Shown: positions 10,601 through 22,893 of the stretch, one piece after another
Position numbering within the stretch: the first letter of the stretch is position 1
Layout: each line of letters opens with the position of its first letter
From: Pleodorina starrii
Taxonomy: Eukaryota; Chlorophyta; Chlorophyceae; Chlamydomonadales; Volvocaceae
Assembly: GCA_030267565.1 (NCBI GenBank)
Contig: BRXU01000007.1
Span: 3,534,001-3,598,000 of the forward strand
Direction: 5' to 3'
DNA length: 64,000 nucleotides
Position numbers and translations under genes: made by a program
The notes under the pieces: model-generated
Databases searched by the model: none
What the model was told of the DNA's origin: nothing
What the model saw: only the letters and a program-made list of their open reading frames with translations

Positions 10601-12691
10601 GGGATGGCGGGGCGTGGCGATGGTGGGCGGATTGGATTGGATTGGCGGGTGATGCGAATGGGCGCCCGTGTTAAGGTGACAGGGATGGCGGAACGGCCGA
10701 CGCGCAGCGGCATGTGGCAGCGGGGCAGCCGGAAGAGTTAAATCCGTCGTCCATTCCGAGGCCATGATCATGGGCCCATCAGCTGTGGACTGAGCCCAGG
10801 AGGTGACGCGGTCGCGAAACAGACAGGCAGGCAGGGCTACACGTCGCTTCAGGCACAGCACCAGCACCAGCACCACTGCTAAACTACGATACGGTATGCC
10901 GCTGCCGCTGCTGCTGCGGGCTATATGCTGTATGCGTCTCTTTCGTGACCTGATCTGAGCGGCCGCTGCTGTCACTGTCGCGGCGGCGGCGCAGCTCCTC
11001 AAGCCTTCATTTCATCACTTATCGTATCACTCACGGAGCAGGGAGTGCGGGTCGGGACCTCCCGGCCCGCCACCGGCATCGCCACCACCACCACCACCAC
11101 CACCACCACCGCCGCCGCCGCGGCTCCCTCCTCCTGCCACCAAGCGGATGTCGAAAAGGCGCACGGTGCCGTCCTCACTGGCCGAGAGAAACACATCTGG
11201 CGGCGGGGGCGGGAACGGGGGCGGGGACAGCAGGAGAAGGGAGGCTGAAGACAGCACGAGGGTGGAGCCGCACACACACACACACGCACACACTTTCCTC
11301 TTCCTTTGACAAAGGCGGGCAGGGCCATTTGCAGCGGCCCCCTCTCTCTATCTCTCGTGCGCTCTCTCTCTCTCCCAAGTTTCCTTCCACCCGCACCCAG
11401 CCACCCGCCCATCAATGGGACACCCGAATCCTTCCGACGGCCGTCCAACGCTCCTCTGCATCCCCCAAGGCCCAACCCGCCCCGACAAGGACAGGGCTGC
11501 GGGACAGGCGGTGCGGGCCGCCGCTCCAGGGCAGGAGGCTGCTCCCGCACCAACCGGGGCCCCCCAAAGGCCCCCCAAAGCCACGTCTCCGCCGGACAGG
11601 GCGCCTGCTCCCGCACCTGGACTGACGCTAGCCAGTGCCTTGACCCGAGCGCGGTGGCACACAAACGGCCGCGTCGCCTTCCGCTGCAGATCTACCAGAC
11701 GAACCTGCGGTGGTGGCGGGGCGGGGCGGCGGCGGCGGGGTGCGGGCGCGGTGTGGAACAAGGCACTGGTGCGGGGGGTGCCAGGAGTTGTGGCCAGCTG
11801 CCGTTTGTGCGATGACGGGCGGGCGTGGTGGGTGGTGCGGGAAAGGGGTGTGTGGTCAGATCAGGGACGTTGCCTTGGCCTCCAGGAGCTGTGCTGCTGT
11901 CCCGCTGCGTCTGTCAACACGGCGTTTGGTCGCTGGGATGCTGCTGCTGCCAGCTAGGCTGTAAGGGGGCTGGCAGCAGGGTAGCATATGATATTTTGCA
12001 GCAATGAAAAGCAGATGAAGACAGCGGGGAGTTGAGATTGGCGTATCTTCCGCATTGCCCCGCCCGATTGACGATTGCGCGGAGAGTGATCCTACGAAAG
12101 GCGGTCGTGCCAATAACCGTTACGTTCGAGTACCAGTAAGCCCGTTTTCGGCCTCAGATACGGCCCAAATGCCCCGGATAAGGGATTAAGTTTGGCTGCT
12201 GCCTTGCCATTGTAATCAGGGACCGTGCGTCCAACGCGGCATTCTGGCGCCGTGCTGCCGGCTGGTCGGCCGCATCCAGTGTCCCACCTGCCGGTCCGTG
12301 CTGCAGCATACAAGCTTCGAGCCCCCACTTCCGATGAGAAATCGAGCACATAATATAGATCCTGTGTGGCCCTGTTGAAAAAAGGAATTTCAACAGGTTA
12401 CCGACATGGCTGTAGCCGATGCGTGACGAACCCTTATTTTACCGTGTCAAAAGCATGGGCGAGAGCTCCTCCCGCATAGTCGGGACGCCATAATTGCAGT
12501 CGTGATGTCTCGTCGCCGACAATCAGCTTGGGCCGACCTCCGTCGTCGGCACAGAAAGCAAGCGACGTGCAGCACGTCCCCAATGCCTCGGTACCATGCA
12601 GCGGACCAAGACGCGATACCAGCAACTGATTGTAAGAAGAGCATTGGCGCCCTATGCGACGCTGCTCGAGTAGATAAGGTACAGAATGCAT
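4624..12691 (-). CDS. DCAF8/WDTC1-type WD40 protein with giant insertion
   Basis: Ten exons rejoin in phase: 12691-12443, 12371-12288, 11704-11617, 11196-11035, 10567-10000, 9592-9078, 8851-6768, 6462-6316, 5902-5552 and 5208-4624, for about 1,610 residues; the family usually has about 600-700. DCAF proteins present substrates to CUL4-DDB1 ubiquitin ligases. WD40 segments are visible in order: SRLQLW after the N-terminus, GHTGSILCARFL, FLSASEDGTVRLFDIR, LFATGGGDPFARLYD, GHKNVMTVKEVAWMGGSGYG with VVSGSDEGHLFIWD, then HPSEPMLATCGNGSLVKLWAP. DIR and YD match the DCAF8/DCAF6/WDTC1 arrangement. Exon 7 (695 codons) is mostly Ala/Gly/Pro/Ser and sits between WD repeats. Start: the first ATG in frame with the WD part. 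Boundaries around exons 5-7 are the least certain. It may be transcribed divergently with MED22. Confidence 0.85.
6768..8851 (-). other. 695-codon low-complexity insertion exon in the WD40 gene
   Basis: This exon is open throughout, starts in phase after CTGCAG, and ends exactly where the conserved GHKNVMTVKE segment meets the next WD exon. Apart from its end, it is Ala/Gly/Pro/Ser/Gln-rich with scattered Arg blocks such as RSRRRPQG and PMKRRRVRS that could act as nuclear signals. Two copies of the GACCC-NN-GGGTC palindrome fall inside it and translate as DPRV. Confidence 0.6.
11087..11112. repeat. CAC trinucleotide repeat coding poly-Gly
   Basis: A run of CAC triplets on the plus strand lies in exon 4 of the WD40 gene and is read on the minus strand as GTG-phase GGT glycines. 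A separate ACAC dinucleotide run lies at about 11,271-11,290 in the adjacent intron. Confidence 0.7.
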
Positions 12692-12934
12692 GTCATGTGG
12701 GTTTCCCGAAAATGCCTCTTGCAAGCATCCATTTACCGCAATGAATCGTCGAATGAGTCAAAACCAAAAGGCAATTGGGTTAGGTGGAGGCCGTGAAGCG
12801 TTGCCTGTTGCCGTACTCAGTACGGAGGATTGCAAAACAGGCACTGATATGAGAGTTGCGTTCCACGGTTGCTGCTTACAGTGAATTCGGCAACTGTCTT
12901 CAACGACCTCACAGGCTATTATTCTTGTGACAAA
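12692..12934. promoter_or_regulatory. Divergent promoter region, WD40 gene / MED22
   Basis: 243 bases separate the ATG codons of two divergently transcribed genes, so both core promoters and 5' UTRs must lie here or overlap the genes. No clear TATA box is seen. Confidence 0.5.
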
Positions 12935-13506
12935 ATGTCTCTAGATGGAAACAGCTGGTCTGAGCTGGTGGACCAGCTAAATAATATGGTTCAAAACTTT
13001 GACAACCTAGTGAAGGCATCCCGAATACCGGATGAGTCCGCGGACGAGCTGTCGGCGTCGCGAGAGCGCAAAGTGCCAGGTTAGATTGCTGCGGGAATTC
13101 ATGCAATATCCGAACGGTACCCTGAGGGAGCTGACATGACTTCTGCAAACTCCCCAAACCCCGCCACGCAGGCGACTTGCAGGAGGTCCTCGCCGAAAAG
13201 CTGCTCTTCTCTGCGTACATGTGCCTACACAGCATCTCGGAGCTGAAGAAGGCCGCTGCTCTGAGCGACCAGGTTACCCAGATCAGCAACGCGCGCGCGG
13301 TTAAGAGCCAGATGCAGCGTACAGAGGACGTCATCGCGGCCAAGCTGGGGGTGATCAAGGCGGAGGCTCAGGAGCTGTTGGGACAGCTGGAGGATAGCTA
13401 CTACAGCTCCAAGTTCAAGGGGCGGCCGACGGAGAGCGGCGTCACCGAGCAGCTCCGAGAGCTTTGCGCCCTGGCGCTCGAAACCCACACCGGCCACCGC
13501 AAGTGA
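12935..13506 (+). CDS. MED22: Mediator complex subunit 22 (head module)
   Basis: Two exons, 12935-13079 and 13172-13506, give 159 residues. MED22 is a head-module subunit of Mediator, which links activators to RNA polymerase II. Features shared with plant MED22 include DNLVKASRI in the N-terminal helix and the central ISELKKAAALSDQV segment (compare the SDLKQ..SDF core of the family). Near the end is LEDSYYSS, matching the LE-YYSS hallmark. The protein is almost all helix with coiled-coil-like heptads, as expected. Length is normal for plants. It is divergent from the WD40 gene and converges on the MPP6-like gene, leaving only 115 bases between stop codons, so the 3' UTRs may overlap. Confidence 0.82.
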
Positions 13507-13621
13507 TCCCCACCACACCACGCGACGCTATGTACATACATCCCCATCCAGCCCTCCGCCCCGTCTTATGGACGCTCCAACATGAGGAGATCCAAACCCC
13601 GGCCGTCCGCTGTCAGTCTGT

Positions 13622-14731
13622 TCAGTTGAGCTTCGCTCGTTTGGGTGGCCTCAAGGGTGCAAAGGAGTTGCTCGGCTGCGCCGACGCCTGGGCGGCTCCC
13701 AGCCCGGGGCCCTTGCTGCCTGGCCGCTTCCCGCCAGCCCCCGCGTCGCCAGACTGCCGGCTGGGTTTGCCAGCCGCAGCGGTGGCGCCCCCATCGCCAT
13801 CGCCACCACCGCCGGCGGCGGCAGCAGCAGTGCCGCCGCCGCCAGCAGCAGCACCACCAGGGGCCTCAGGCGCATCAAATATCCGAAGATTAGAAGGCTG
13901 CCATGCCCGCATCTCGCTCGGCTTCCGGAACGTCTTGGCCATGTCAGCGTCGCTGACTGACGGTTGTGACCCAGAAGCTGCGGCAGCTGCGGGCCCTGTG
14001 CCTGCTTTGCTGCCTTCCCCGCTGGGTTGGGCGCTGCCAACGTTTGGTCCGAAGGACATGCGGCCCGACCGGGATGCAAATCCTGGCAGGGGTACCGGCT
14101 CATACGTTATCACGCATCGCCCTGAAGTTGACGGTTGCGGCCAGGCTGGCTCGTTGGCTACTGCGATGGCAGCCTGCGCAAGTTGTGAGGAACGAACGTC
14201 ATTGGCCATTTGCTTGTTAACCAGTGGAAGCATGTTGGGGCGTCTAATGGAGGACTGCGGCGAAGCCTTGAGACATACGGGAGGGTGCGTGCCGTCCTAA
14301 ACCAGGGTTTGCTGCGTTTGGGAGGGCTGCACAGCCCCGGCTGCCGCCGCTCGGCATGTGTTTTCGACACGGGTGGGTGTGTGAACATCAGACCACCCGG
14401 CACCCGCTCTCTGCGCTCCCTGGGCGGCTTGCAATAGCCCCTCACGGACCTGTGACGCGTTGGCCTCCACACCGTCGCCGTTGGCTGCCTCCGCAGCCAG
14501 GCTTGCTGCTGTCGCTGCTGCGGCGTCTTCCTCTAATTTGCGCTTTTCTGCCGCCCGCTGCAAGCAAAGGGTCAGACCGTGTATCGGTAAAGGTTCATGA
14601 CCGAGGCGACAGAGCCGGCCTTTGACTCGGGGACGGCCAATTATGCCCATGCTTTTTAGAAAAAGCCCCACCTGCATGAAGCGAAGCCCCAGGACTTTAC
14701 TAGAAAAGCCGCTTGCTTTTTGTTGAGCCAT
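13622..14731 (-). CDS. MPHOSPH6: M-phase phosphoprotein 6 / MPP6-like nuclear exosome cofactor
   Basis: Exons 14731-14672, 14557-14450 and 14173-13622 join in phase 0 and give 239 residues. MPP6 binds RNA and docks MTR4 to the nuclear exosome, for example during 5.8S rRNA maturation. The N-terminus, with LGLRFMQRAAEKRKLEED, matches the family's opening (L-MKFMQR followed by an acidic helix). The middle has CVITYEPVPLPG, then GRMSFGPN, the GRMSF signature seen in plants and animals. The C-terminal half is Ala/Gly-rich and ends in a basic PPKRAKLN, a plausible nuclear signal. Exon 3 has an alternative acceptor a few codons inside. It is convergent with MED22 and divergent from the next gene. 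Confidence 0.8.
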
Positions 14732-15043
14732 GGCGTCGCCTCGTCTGCAACAAGGGTCTATGCGGCTGTCTCAGAGGCAGTTACGTATCGTGGCAGTCAA
14801 TGAAGTTGCACTAGGAAAGGACAGTAGTCACGTTCTGTGATGAACTTGCTTTGCGTCTTCTAATTTGGGTAGCGTAATTTCTTCCCTGTCTGTGGGCTTG
14901 CCGTACGCCGGAGTAAGGCCGGGTTTCTTAAGCCGGCCTCGCTCGCACTAACCCAGCTGCGCAAAGATTCAGAGTACAAAAAGGCCGTGCGGCTCGTTGC
15001 ATACATACTCGTAGAGACTTGGGGTTCCGGTAGCCTAGTGACC
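14732..15043. promoter_or_regulatory. Divergent promoter region, MPP6 / small mitochondrial protein
   Basis: 312 bases lie between two divergent start codons, so shared regulation is possible. No conserved core element is obvious. Confidence 0.45.
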
Positions 15044-15688
15044 ATGTCGCAGTCGGCTCTCCGGCGCCTGTCTCAGCAGGTCCCGCGGCTCACCCGCGGG
15101 CTGAAGACTAGCAACCCGATTAAGAAGGGCACCGAGAAGTACAGCCACGAGGAGATTGTCTACGGTGATGGGCACCATGGCCTGCGCCCCGGGTACACCT
15201 ACGTAAGATGGCGGTCGCGCAGGGATTTCGTCATTTGTAACATGGTTTTTGTGTGTCGAGGACGCCGGGATGGCAAGGACGGTGTGCAGATGTGATGAAG
15301 CCCGCAGTTATGCTGGCTAACGAACCTGCACTTCTATACTTCCGGACATGCTTAACAGGACTACGAGCACGGACCGCACTACCTGCAGCCCGAGAAGGTG
15401 AGCGTCGTGTACCGCTTCGTGTATGGACTGTCCCGCAGCGAAATGCCGGAAGTGTGCGTCGAGGAGTTCCTCTAGCTGCATGTAACTGCTTAAACGGCAT
15501 TACTTACAATGACTGTGATGCTTAAGAGCCTTGTTTGACCGCATGCCTGACGCGTTGTGTGACCTGTCCTCACGCAGATTCCGAACTTCTGGTCCAAGTT
15601 TTACACCTATACTGGGGCGACCTACGTGGTTGGCCTGGGCATTCCAGTGTTCGCTGTCTGGTGGCAGCAGAGCAAGCTGAAGGCCTAA
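15044..15688 (+). CDS. Small single-span, probably mitochondrial inner-membrane protein
   Basis: Exons 15044-15202, 15359-15397 and 15578-15688 join in phase 0 and give 102 residues. The N-terminus (MSQSALRRLSQQVPRLTRGL) is Arg/Ser/Leu-rich with no acidic residues, a good mitochondrial presequence. A hydrophilic Tyr/His/Gly-rich middle follows (EEIVYGDGHHGLRPGYTY). Then comes one membrane span around YVVGLGIPVFAVWW and a short basic end, QQSKLKA. This architecture fits small accessory subunits of respiratory complexes (complex I, cytochrome oxidase, or the algal ATP synthase ASA subunits), but I do not recognise the family, so the complex is not assigned. A TGTAA signal follows at 15953. Confidence 0.7.
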
Positions 15689-15952
15689 AGCCAAGCGCCT
15701 ATGCGCTGGCACGGCACAAAGCGCTGGGCTGTACTTATCATCGGCCCTTGATTGCTTGGCTTATCCTATGTCGTGTTTCAAGTACTTGAATGCGTGGGGC
15801 TTGGGCGGCAGCTTGTGGGCGGAACTTTGTACGTGCGACGGTGTGGGGGCCATTGGGGTGTCTCGTGGGGTTTTGACCTTTCAGACAGGCAGACTTCGGT
15901 TCCGGACGAGGCAATAGACGGTGCGCCGCTGTAGTTTTGATCGCGACTCGGT

Positions 15953-15957
15953 TGTAA
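15953..15957 (+). terminator. TGTAA poly(A) signal of the small mitochondrial gene
   Basis: TGTAA lies 265 bases after the stop codon. Between here and 16803 (tail-to-tail with the helicase gene) I see no supported coding sequence. Confidence 0.55.
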
Positions 15958-16802
15958 CAATAGAGTACAAATGTTGTTAAAGTACCTCTTACGCTGTCCG
16001 CCCTCTGGTTGGGATTGGCCACGGGCAGACAACGTACGGCAATCGTGCGAGCCAAGCGCAGGCTACCCGAAACGGGAGTTAATAAATCAGCCTCATGGGA
16101 TTTCCACCGCGCATAACGCGCTACCAAACACGCAAACAGCAAACACTACAAAGAAACATGTAGAGAGAGCAATCGGTTTTAGGGCGACTCTTTTGATGAC
16201 ACGGAACGGGCCGGCACAGCACGGCGAGTGCACGACATCATAGGGCTCGCCACTAGCGCAACCTGCCAGCGAACGGCTTACCGTATTCCAGTCTCAGGCT
16301 GCAATTACTGGTCACAGCGTGCCGTGTGCAAGCAACAGGACAGCCCATATCTCCCCTAAATCCGTGTGCAAGGCGGTAGCTCCCTGCAGATCCTTGATAT
16401 TAAAATTCGCTGCGCCCACGCCTGCATCAATGGAAACGCGAAAAACGCAGCGCAAAACCGTTACCACCACATGCCCTACGTGCACCACTCCACCGCCACC
16501 AGTGCTGTCCTCCCAGCGTCCCAGGCATCCCGTACCTCCCGGCGCACCGACCGACTGGCCTTTGTCCTTTGTCTTGGCTTTGTCATTCGCCCCCAAACAG
16601 CAGTTCACCGCACGCCGCCAAACACGCCCCCATACTACCGGTACCCGTCTTGACGGGCCTGGAGAACTGGAGAGCCAGACCCTACGACCCACCCCCGAGC
16701 GCTGCCTCGCAGCGCAAAAGCCGCATACCGTACTCCTGCTGAACCGAGTCAGGTCCAACGCCGCAACCCGTCCATGTGACCAACGCAGCAGCGCCCTCCC
16801 CC

Positions 16803-19800
16803 TCATGGGCTCGCACTGCCCTTGCCACCCCGCGCCCGCGCCTGCTGCTTCTGCCGCTCCTTCTCCGCCCTCAGCTCCTCCAGCTCACGACGAAGCTCCT
16901 GCATCACCTCGCCACGCGACGTCCCCGGCCGCCGACCGCCGTCCGACGCGTCTTCCTGCCCCTGCCCTTGCCCACCCCTCCGGGCTGCTGCCTTATCTGA
17001 CTCCCTTCTCCGCTCGCCGCCCTTACTGCCGCCCTCCGTCGCCGCCTTGCCGTCGCGAGCCGCCGACGCGGCGCCGCCGCGCGCGGGCTCCAGCCCTGGC
17101 AGGATCACCCGCTGTTTGCGAGAGGCTTTCAATTTGATACCGACTGCGAGTGGGGCGGCGGCGCCGCCAGCGGCGGCAGCGCCGAGCTGTCGGATCTCCG
17201 CGGGCCGCAGGCGCTTGAAGGCCTGCAGGTCCTCGTCCAAGATCTCGTAATCTGCCCTATCATCGCCGTTCTCCTCGTGCTCCTCATCGTCCAGGATGAT
17301 GTCGTCGTCCTCGTCCACGATAATGTCGTACTTGCCGTCGTCGCCGGCCTTGCCGCGGCCGTCGGCTTTCGGCGAAGCCGCTGCCGCCGCCGCCGCCGCG
17401 GGCCTTTCCGACGCCTTGGACCGCTTGGCCGCCGTCGCCGAGGAGGACGCGCCGGCGGATCGGCCGCTGGTCGACGCCTGTTGTTATCGGACAACATACA
17501 GTACGGAGCAGCGTCGTACTATCAGTACTATCAGTACGGCAGAATGGGCTCACGCCTCACGGCGGCTTGCGGGCGCCCATCGTCGCGCGGTGGCGGCCGA
17601 GCGGAAGCATGCATCCCCTGCAAACCCCCAGAGGCCGTGCCACGCATCCACCCACGTCCTCCTCCCTCCGTTGCCTCCGCTCCCTTCTGCCAGCCACAAT
17701 CGCCCACCCGCCTTCCCCATCGCTGTCCCCCACCCCTCCGCCCCCTTTTCCGAAGCTGACCAAAACAACCAACCAGCCCCCTGCACCCTTGCCCAACATC
17801 GGCCCGACTTGCCTCTGCGCCCGCGTCGCGCCGTCCAGGAGCACTCGCCTCCGCCGCCGCGCCAGCACCCGCCCTTCGCTCCCGCCGCGACGTCCGATCC
17901 GACGGCGCAGACGATTCCGCCTCCGCCCCCGCTGGCGCGTCACTCTCCTCGTCCCTATCGAAGCTGTAGCCGCCCGGCGGAGGGCCGAACCGGAGCTCTC
18001 CGTGCGACACGTGGGCCTCCTGTGTGTGTGTATGTACGACAATTTTGACAATTGACAAACCGGCGCAGCGAAAGACGGGGACATAAGGACTATGGACAGC
18101 CGACAAAATTCAGGGGAGGCAAGGCAACGACACGGGGCCCGTTACCCGGGGCACAAACATGCGCTGCGCAACAAAGTGCCGCCCTATTGGCCGGCCAAGT
18201 AACTGGTATTCGGTTTGGCACCATCCCAGCGTATCGCAGATGCGCAGAAGCGCACGTGGCCGCGGCGACCCCCTGATTCCCCCACATCCCGGCACCCACC
18301 ACCAGCGGCACGCCCAGCTGCGCGGCTAGCTTGTCCACCACATGCCGCTCCGAAGGCGTCACGATTGTCACCACCGTCCCCGCCGCCTGCTCGATAAACT
18401 CATCCATCTCCGCAGCCGCGGCGGCGGCGCGCGGACGCGGCGGCGGAGCCGCCGCCGCAGGCGCCTCCGCTGCATCCGCCGCCGCAGCGGCGGCGGCGGC
18501 GGCTTCCGCCGCCGCCTGCGCCGCCAGCGCCGCTGACAGTCGGCCGGTGCGGCCGGCGCGGTGCGCGTAGTGGGCTGCTGAGGAGGGCAGCTCCAGGTGG
18601 AAGACGGCGTCGCACTGGGGCACGTCGATGCCGCGCGCCGCCACGTCGGACACCACCAGCGCGCGCAGGCGGCCGCGGCGAAAGTCGTTGAGCAGGTTGG
18701 AGCGAGCCAGGCGGGGAAGCTCGCCGTGTAGCGCGGCGGACTGACAGGGCGGGCGGGGGATGGCGGGCAAGGGGCGCGGCGCGGCGCGGGGGAGGAGGAG
18801 CGCTTCAATACAGCGCGGCGGGACGTGGCGCGACGTGGGCGCGCGACGCGACACGCGCCAAGCGAAGTGGGGCGAAGCGAGAAGCAGCTCCTCGCGGAGG
18901 AAGTGTGCTCGTGGGGGTGGGGGCGCGAGGGCGGCGCACTTGAGGCACCGTGATGGCGCATCTCTGTGAGAAGAAGAAGGCAAGCGCAAAGCAGCCTTGG
19001 CAGTTCCAACATCTTCGCGGCAGCACCCAACGACGGGTGTTCGCCCGGCGTGGTGTTAGCCCGGCAGCCGTGATCCCGGCACCAGTTGTGCCCCGAGCCC
19101 TTGCCAGGGCCTTGCCCTGGCCCCGCCTCTTTCCCCTCCGTCCCCGACCTGCCGCCCTGCGCCTGCGCCTCTTGGTTGCGGGCAGCGCACCTTCATGCCC
19201 CGCGCCTGCAGCTTGAACTGCGCGTCCTGCAGCCGCTGCTGAAAGTTCATGAACACCAGGGCGCGCTGCACACCCAGCGCGTGGATGGTGCGCCGGAGCG
19301 CGTCAACCTGGCGGGTGGGGAAGTCGGGGTGGGGGGGGTGACCACAGAGGGGCCGTAGCCCGTGAACGGTCGATGTGTGTGTGGGAGGGAGGAGGGCGAG
19401 GGTGAAACCGGGAGCCGGGGCAGACGACAGAAAGTTCAGCCCTATCCTCAGCCCTCCTGGTCCGCCCTGTTCTGGGCTCCGCCCCTGCCCCTGCCCACCT
19501 TGTGTCGCGGCTCCACTACCATGTAGAAGTGCTGCAGCTGCGGCGGCATGGTGGGCACCAGCTCCTCGCTCTCCACGCCGCCCGCGGAGCCGCGTACCTT
19601 AGGCGCGAAGGTGGAGGCGGGGCCGTCCCAGCCGCGCACGCCCCAGCCCCAGGCCGGGTTCTGCGGCGACGGAGGAGCCAGTCAGGTCAGTCAGGTCAGC
19701 CAGTCAGGTGGGGGGCAAGCGCAGCGCGCCGACGCCCAGAAGCGACGGGAAGAGAGGCCGGTGAAGTGGGGTGTTCTAGGGGGTGTCCTAGAAAGGGGTG

Positions 19801-22558
19801 TTTGGTGGCGTTGGGTGTTGAGGACACTGGGCGGTGTTCGATGGGCGCTCGGTGGTGAGCCGGTGCCCGCCGTGGCGTTCCGCTTCGGCTGTGTCAAGAT
19901 GTGGCTGACGCCGAGCGGTGTCCCGTGGCATTCCGCGGTGCCCCCCACGCGGTGTTTGAGACGTCACCTTCAACAAGCGCCCGACGGTCTCCCCCACGCT
20001 CGCCCCCGCCTGCACGCGCGTCTGCATACATCGTGTACACACGCGCACACGTCCACACCGCCACGCGCCGCACCTCGCCCTCCTTGGCCGCGCCGCCCGC
20101 CTGGCCCGCCGCCACCACCGCCGGCACCGCCCCCGCCGACACGAACCGCGGGTCGGGGCACCAGCGCGCGGAACGGCTGAGCACGCTGGGCGTCAGCGTC
20201 GCACTCACGAGCACCGTCTGCCGACGGGAGGGGGCCGGGCCGCCCTCCGCCGACGCTGACGTTGCCGCCGACGCCGCCGCGTCTGCGCTGGCGCCTGGTT
20301 TCACTCGCTTTCCGCAGTGCTCGCTGATGTGGTTGATGTCCTCCGCAAAGGCGGAGGCCAGCAGCTGGTCCGCCTGAAGGCGGGGAGGGAAGGAGGGATG
20401 GAGGGCGGATGCGGAAGGGCAACGGAGCGGGAGAGGGAGCGGGAGAGCGGGGTGGTCTGTGGCGTGTCATGCGCTCATGGCGGTAGGGGTGGGGGTTCAT
20501 GGCAAAGGGCATGGCGCGGCGTTGCGGCGGGCTGGTTGCGCGGCTTGCAGTGCGCGGCGCCGGAGCCCCGCCCCCTCACACTCACGGATCAGCGCCAGCG
20601 AGGCAGAAGAGAGGGAAGATGGTGGCGGGCGAGGCTTACGGCGCGCACGGCACGGCAGACGGGCACTCGAGCCACTGCTCGCCTCCGGCTGTCCCGCCCT
20701 TTCCTCCCTCTGGTGCCCCGAGAGAGCGCCTTCGGCCCCTACCTCACTCTGACATCCCCCGCCATGTGCACAGGTGTCCGTCACCACCCGCCCACCACCG
20801 CCTCTCCACCCGCTGCGGTCTCCACCACATCTCATCCCATCTCTCAGCACCCCCCGCCCGCCCGCCCACCCGGACCCGGGCCCACCTCATCCAGCACCAT
20901 GAGCGGACAGAGGTGCAGCCGCAGAGAGCCGCTGCGGATCATCTCCGCAAGCCGCCCTGAGGTGCAAAACACCACAACATGGCGGGGGTAAAAAGAAAAC
21001 ACCGCAGCGGAGAAGGAGACGGCGTTAGCGAACGGACCCAGAACGGGGGGCGGGGGAAGGGGGGGGGGTGGCAGGGGGTAAGAGAGGAAAGATGATGCCG
21101 CAGCCGAGTGACAACATGAGGGTGGGGGAGGGCGCTCTAGCCTTCCGCCGAGTGTCTGAACCCGACACGTGACACCCACCCGGCGTGCCCACCACCAGCA
21201 GCGGCCCCGGCACCATCGCCAGCGCCTCCGCCTGGCGCTTGGGGTTGGCCCCGCCGATGACCTGCTGCACCGCGTAGCGCCCCACGTCGGGCGGCAGCAG
21301 CGACTTGGCCACCCGCATGATCTGCATCGCCAGCTCCTGGGAGGGAGCAACCACCAGCACCTGCGGCAGGACGACAGCCGACCGAACAACCGACCGGGCG
21401 ACCGACCGGGCGACCGAGTGAGTGAGCAGGGGTTGGGAATGAGGGGCCTGAGGCACCCGGTTGATTTGAGCTTGTGACGAGCTTGTGACCCAGGAAAAGA
21501 AGGGCCTTTTGAAGGACGGGTTTCGCAGAAAACGTGCCGTACAAAAGATGGGTCGTACAGAAGGTGGGCCGTACTACTCACTTGCACGGGCACATCCGGC
21601 ACGCCGCCGCGGCGCGGGGTGGCGGGATCCGCCGCCAGGCGCTCCGCGCGACGCAACGCCAGCGTGAGCGTCGGCAGCAGGTACGACAGCGTCTGTGGAA
21701 GGTTCGGCGCCAGAGGGTACGGCAGCAGGTACGGCAGGGTCAATGCGCAGGCGGCGGGCACGCTGGCTGCCGGGTGCTGCGATTTGCGTGCCGCCCCCGT
21801 AAAACTGTTGCAGCGGAGCTTGGCGACGTCTTACTAAGCGGAGGCCGAGCTCCATTCCTCCTCCCCCCCCAGGGTGGAGGCTGCTCCCGCCTAGCCGCAC
21901 CTTTCCCGACCCGGTGTAGCTCTGGATGGCACAATTGGATCCGGACAGTACGGCAGGCAGGGCGGCCGCCTGGATGGGTGACGGGCGGGTCACGTCGATG
22001 GAAGGCAGGGCCTCCTGTGGGAAAGAAAGTCCAGACCAGCGCAGATGAGGAGGATGGAGGTTGGAGGTTGTTGCGAACGGTCGGGCCTTCCGTGTGTGTG
22101 GGGGGGGTGGGGGGGGGCCCTACGGGAAGGGGGCTCCGAGGGATGGTGGCAGGAGGCGTGTGCGGCAATGGGGAAGTAGGCCTTCGGGGCTGCACACACG
22201 ACTGCCTGACTTCCCAGGGTATGAGTAAGGACAACCGAAAGAGGGTCTGTCCTCAGGCCCAAAGACAACCATGTTGAACCCTCAGAGCCTGTTATGACTG
22301 CTCCATTCATACCGCGAGCATTGGGTCGACGCCAAGCTTCAGAAATGCGGATGCCGCCGGCGGGGAAGCACCCGAAATAGCCACGGGCGTCGAAGCTGAG
22401 TTCAATTTCGCTTCCGCTGTCGAGTCATTTGCTGGCGGTGACGCAACGGCCATCACACGTGCAGTCGGTGTCCGTGTTTTACCGTGTGGCCAAGCGGCGG
22501 CTTCCATCCGCCGATGCTGGAACAAAAAGCTGCCATATTTTGGAAGTAGCGTCGACAT
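16803..22558 (-). CDS. RH47: DEAD-box RNA helicase, RH47 (ISE1) type, organellar
   Basis: Eleven exons: 22558-22313, 22014-21901, 21692-21582, 21360-21180, 20956-20886, 20373-20074, 19660-19499, 19307-19191, 18740-18300, 18019-17561 and 17477-16803, about 958 residues. ATP-dependent RNA helicase; the Arabidopsis homologue is mitochondrial. Motifs in order: RPSPIQ (Q motif), YTGSGK (I), APSQELAMQ (Ia), TPGR (Ib), VLDEADQLL (II), VSATL (III), VFMNF (IV), ARGID (V), HRAGRTGR (VI). The VPTMPPQLQHFY and VDALRRTIHAL segments and IGGANPKRQ match RH47. The first ~50 residues look like a transit peptide. Oddities: an Ala-rich insert after motif VI, and a C-terminal extension with DDDIILDDEE and Lys/Arg/Glu blocks. 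The exon 10 end (donor GTGAGG assumed) and exon 6 end are uncertain. Confidence 0.9.
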
Positions 22559-22893
22559 CCTTGAGAGTTTTATGCCTAAGGAGGAGGTTGCTTAAAATTG
22601 AGGCATAAAATAAAAGTTGCTCTCTTGCGTTTTCTGCCCAACGGCTGTACGGCTGGTTGCCCAGAAACAATTGTCACAGCGCAAGAAAGTTAGCTGCGTA
22701 GCCTTTAGCAACCGAAGTCGGTCTTCTCTCGACGGTGTACGGCGGGAATCGAAAGTCAGCGACAGTCAGCCCTCTACCCGTCTACCGTCTACCCGGCGTT
22801 ATTACATGGGGGGCGGCAGCAAGACTTCGATGTGGAAATAATTGTTTCAAACTGTACAGGGATTGATTGATCTAACTGGTGTTTTTTTACTTC
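22559..22893. promoter_or_regulatory. Divergent promoter region, RH47 / cupin
   Basis: About 335 bases separate two opposite start codons. The region is AT-richer than its flanks, with a T-run just before the cupin ATG. No definite element is recognised. Confidence 0.45.
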
